From the NCBI RefSeq assembly GCF_003286085.1, contig NW_020825288.1, positions 20,956,001-21,020,000 on the forward strand: DNA of 64,000 nucleotides. The letters run 5' to 3'. Source of the stretch: Drosophila persimilis. Lineage: Eukaryota; Arthropoda; Insecta; Diptera; Drosophilidae. The notes under the pieces are model-generated. The model searched no databases. It was not told the DNA's origin and saw only the letters and a program-made list of their open reading frames with translations. The translations under genes were made by a program, and so were the position numbers. Shown here in pieces: positions 60,701 through 64,000 of this stretch. Numbering within the stretch: the first letter of the stretch is position 1; each line of letters begins with the position of its first letter.

Positions 60701-63656
60701 ACCTGAGAAAACTCTACCTCTAATTAAGGATCATTTAGTATTTGATTTATATATAATTTTACAAAGAAACAATATAAGGAAAATTCCACTGAAAGATCTT
60801 TTTGGAGGACACTCACATTTGCAGGCTGCAAATACTAAGATCTAAGAATTATGACCAAACAGGAAGTTCTTTACTTTGAAAACTGGGGCAGGCCCAAAGA
60901 CCTGCCCGACATCGCATCATTTACTTATTTTTATGTACATTTAAAAGTCGTAAAACTTTAAAGATACTCTCCTTTTTAAGACACTCTTTTCACCTTCCTT
61001 ATTGGAGCGCTTGGAATATTTAAATTTCGCTTTTCTTAAAGCGATTTTCGAGAGCGAACGCTTTTCGACAAGTTTTGCCGACTGAAAGGCCATTTGTCCT
61101 TGGTATCAGGATAGCTGCTACTAAACCAAATCTAGGTTGACTTATATACTTCCGTTTCCGGCAGCGAACATACGCTACAACTTGGCTCTCAAGCGCCTGT
61201 TCGTAGTCCTTACAGCGCACCTCCCTCCTTCCAGCCAACGCATAGCTTATGTTCTTGGGGATTTTTTATGGCTGACTTTCTCGGGGAGGGTTGTGGGTGC
61301 AGAGTGGAGGGTGGAGCGTGCAGGGTGGTGGAGGGGGATCTGGCAGGAGTGTACTTGGCGCAGAAACAGAATTTTATGCAAATATCCTAATCAAATTCAC
61401 ATTTTGAAGTTCAACTGTTTTATCCAAAAGTTTTACCTACCCGAAAGCCAGAAGCCTGGAAGCTGAAGCCAAAAGCTGGCAACGTCGTCGACGTCGTGTG
61501 GCAGACGCAGTCGAGACGCGCAGCAGCAGCAACCAGAAGGAGGATGCCACCCATTTTTAATTTATTTCCACTTACAAAAAAAAAAGAAGGAACTCTAGCC
61601 AGAAGCAGAGGCAGGAGCCCACACACCTTCCTTTATCCGTATCCGGTGCGTGCGTCCGGCGGAGTTTGGTTCTCGTTTGGGTTTGGGGTTGGTGTTATCG
61701 GGTGTTCTTCCCCCCATCTTCCTCCTCTGGGCTGGGTCCATGGCACACCGCTCTGGCCATATCCTCATCCGTCCCATGCGGTGGTTGTCGCCCAATATTT
61801 TCACTTATCAAAGCGGTCCGGCCCCACCTCCCGGAAAAACCCACCACAAACTTAAATCTGCATGTCGAAAGCGATTAAACAGTTACCGCCGCTGCCGCTG
61901 TGTGGGGATTGTGGCTGCTACTTCGGCATCACAGAGTGGCTTCCACGAAATTAAAACAAAGGCAGAAGCACAAAAAAAGGATAAAAATTAGTCACTCTGC
62001 GGTGACAGTAATTCTCAGGCAGATGCCGATGCCCCACCAAATGCCCCAGCCACCATCCTCCATCTATAGCTCCCCCGCTGTGGTGTCTGTGTGTGCGAGT
62101 GTGTGTGGGGCATTCGTTGCGGCACTCGGCAACAACTGTGCAACATTCGTGCCCATCCTCGCCATTGAGTGATTAATTGCAATTTAAACGGTTTCAATTA
62201 AGGCAATGCGCATCCTTCGGTCCCCCCAGAGTCCTTTGAGTCCCCGGCTATCATTTCGTTTTTGTCTCTGGTTTTTATCTTATTGATGGAATCGATGGCA
62301 GTGATAGACAATGGCTTGAAGGGAAATTAGGTAAAATATTGAGAAAAACGGAACAAAAACCATATGATTAAAGGTGAATCATTTTGGGCCTTTTATCAGA
62401 GATATTCTGTCTGGTTTCTGATGGCCTTTGGAGCCCATTTATGTGTTAAATTTTATTATATTTCAAAGCTGTTCTACAGATACATTTTTCTACCAAAGTT
62501 CTACTCATAAAGGTATAAGTTTTGGGTCATTTAACATTATGCAGATAAAAGATCTCTATTCCACCTCAATTGTTGTAGATCTTTAACTTAAGGCCACATT
62601 TCCACTTCATTCGTTTTCCCCATCGACGGACACATAATCGTTCGTGCAATTGCCTCGTAATACCCAGTAATCATTTCATCAATTTCGAAGCAACTGCCAT
62701 GAAATATACGAGTATGTATGCCCAAAGCTCAATTGACTAGCAAAACACTTTCCACGAATGATATATGCCCAGAGCCCAGAGCTTATGCATAAATAAGGGA
62801 AATAAATGTACATACCATACAATATTGAATGGAACTATGTGACACAGAGCATATGTCGCCACCTGTGTGTAATGCCCCCCGAGGGCTACACATGGATTTG
62901 ACAAGAATTTGGAATGGGACACCCATCCCCCAAAGAGAGGTGGAAACTTTGACGGCCAGCAAGACAAAATGCAAAACTTTTGGCCAAAAATACAAGGAGT
63001 GTTGCCGTTCCTTAGGCAAATTCGTATGTGAAACATTTGGCAGGCAGGCGATTTATTTAATGTCTCTGCCATAGAATAGAGCTGCCAAGGACCTCAATGG
63101 GGGAGGGCCAGGCCAGGCCATTCCATGGCATGCCATGCATGGCAGGCAGGCTGCAGGTTTCAGTGATTTAAATGATTTATGTCTCAAGACTTTGACTCCA
63201 GGGTTAATATTGGCCAAAAGGCACAGAGGAAAAAAAGAGCAAAAGAGCAAAACCAAAACGACAGCAGCCACCACAAGAACAGAGCATATTTTAGGGGACA
63301 AATTTACGCACTGCCAGAGAGCGCACAGAACATGGCAACCCATTGGCTGCAACTTGCGTTCTGTGGCCCATAACTCATATCGAAAAGGCGGCGCTTGTGG
63401 CAAATTGGAGGCTCCAGCAGCAGCAGACGAGACCGATACTCCGTCCACACACAGCTGCATCATCATGTTGAACGCATGCGAACACCCGTTGAAATTCAAT
63501 TATCGGAAACCGGATCGCGAGGGAACCCAGGCGGGGGCCATCACGCATACGCCATGTTGTCGGAGTCGGAGTCGGAGCCGGACCCGCAATTAAAGCGCCA
63601 GCCGCAGCCGTTAATTAATTTGCATTTGCGACAGCCACACAAAATACACAGAGAAG

Positions 63657-63682
<26 letters not shown>
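63657..63682 (+). repeat. CA dinucleotide microsatellite
   Basis: An uninterrupted (CA)13 tract near the right edge. Confidence 0.9.
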
Positions 63683-63687
<5 letters not shown>

Positions 63688-64000
63688 AAACTTGTTGATT
63701 GCCCAACACGCTAGACTGGAACTAAAAAGAAAGTGGCTCTCACTAAAGATAGACGAAGGAGGGATGCTCTTTTGAAATAAAGAATAAACGAAATGGAGGC
63801 TTTTTGATGGTTCATCCAAGAGAGGACACTCTTATCAAGGAAACCCATATACCTTTCCATCAAAAAGTAGGGTATAAATTGCTTAGCCATAGAAGCATTG
63901 TGTCAATTAACCAATTTGTGTGTGTTGGCCCGGCTACAAAGAAACAAAGCAGCCCCCTGCCATTTTATCGGCCGAAGATTTATAGCATTTTTAAATAGTT

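Larger units (their letters stand above)
56009..64000 (+). other. pb: pb intron 3, running off the window
   Basis: There is no homeobox sequence in the remaining 8 kb, so the next exon is outside. Content is non-coding: AT-rich at 57.2-57.5 and 58.5-59.2 kb, (CA)11 at 57686-57707, CGGAGT-type repeats at 59750-59775, TGCCGA repeats at 60142-60160 and (CA)13 at 63657-63682. Confidence 0.75.

Overview
This is animal nuclear DNA from a Drosophila species. It covers the proximal (anterior) part of the Antennapedia Hox complex, read in the order Amalgam (Ama), bicoid (bcd), zerknullt (zen), zen2, proboscipedia (pb). The genes were identified from translated sequence: an Ama-type three-Ig protein, a K50 Bicoid homeodomain, Zen and Zen2 Q50 homeodomains, and the Pb N-terminus with its YPWM motif and 15-nt microexon. 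Intron lengths, AT-rich spacers and many microsatellites are typical of Drosophila. The proteins differ clearly from D. melanogaster (bcd about 536 aa, zen 378 aa). A species of the obscura group is plausible, but I cannot prove this from the window.

Layout. 1-19.6 kb is mostly non-coding, with a small two-exon gene of unrecognised function (2896-3312, +) and the mir-993 hairpin (7094-7200, -). Ama is intronless on the minus strand (19661-20650). 20.7-25.2 kb holds the space upstream of Ama and bcd, including a tandem array of DRE-like sites, a Motif 1/Motif 6 promoter-element cluster and diverged repeats. bcd (25194-27025, +) has four exons and a structured 3'UTR with a Nanos response element. 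zen (29805-31005, +) has a TATA box and, about 1.4 kb upstream, a cluster of Dorsal sites matching the position of the ventral repression element. A four-exon TPR gene resembling TTC12 (36068-36957, +) lies between zen and zen2. zen2 (38818-39700, -) has two exons, a TATA box and a previously unnoted-looking pair of abutting Dorsal sites between Zelda sites about 0.6 kb upstream. pb begins near 42305 with an Inr/DPE-type promoter. Its first coding exon ends at 44505, an 11.5 kb intron follows, then a 15-nt microexon at 55994-56008. The homeobox exon lies beyond the right edge, so 56009-64000 is intron.

Together the loci form the early patterning end of the complex. bcd gives the maternal anterior gradient, zen and zen2 act in dorsal and extra-embryonic tissue under Dorsal, Zelda and Dpp input, pb specifies mouthparts, and mir-993 and Ama are embedded non-homeobox members. 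Most of the sequence is regulatory or unconstrained intergenic DNA. No intact transposon, tRNA or rRNA gene was recognised.
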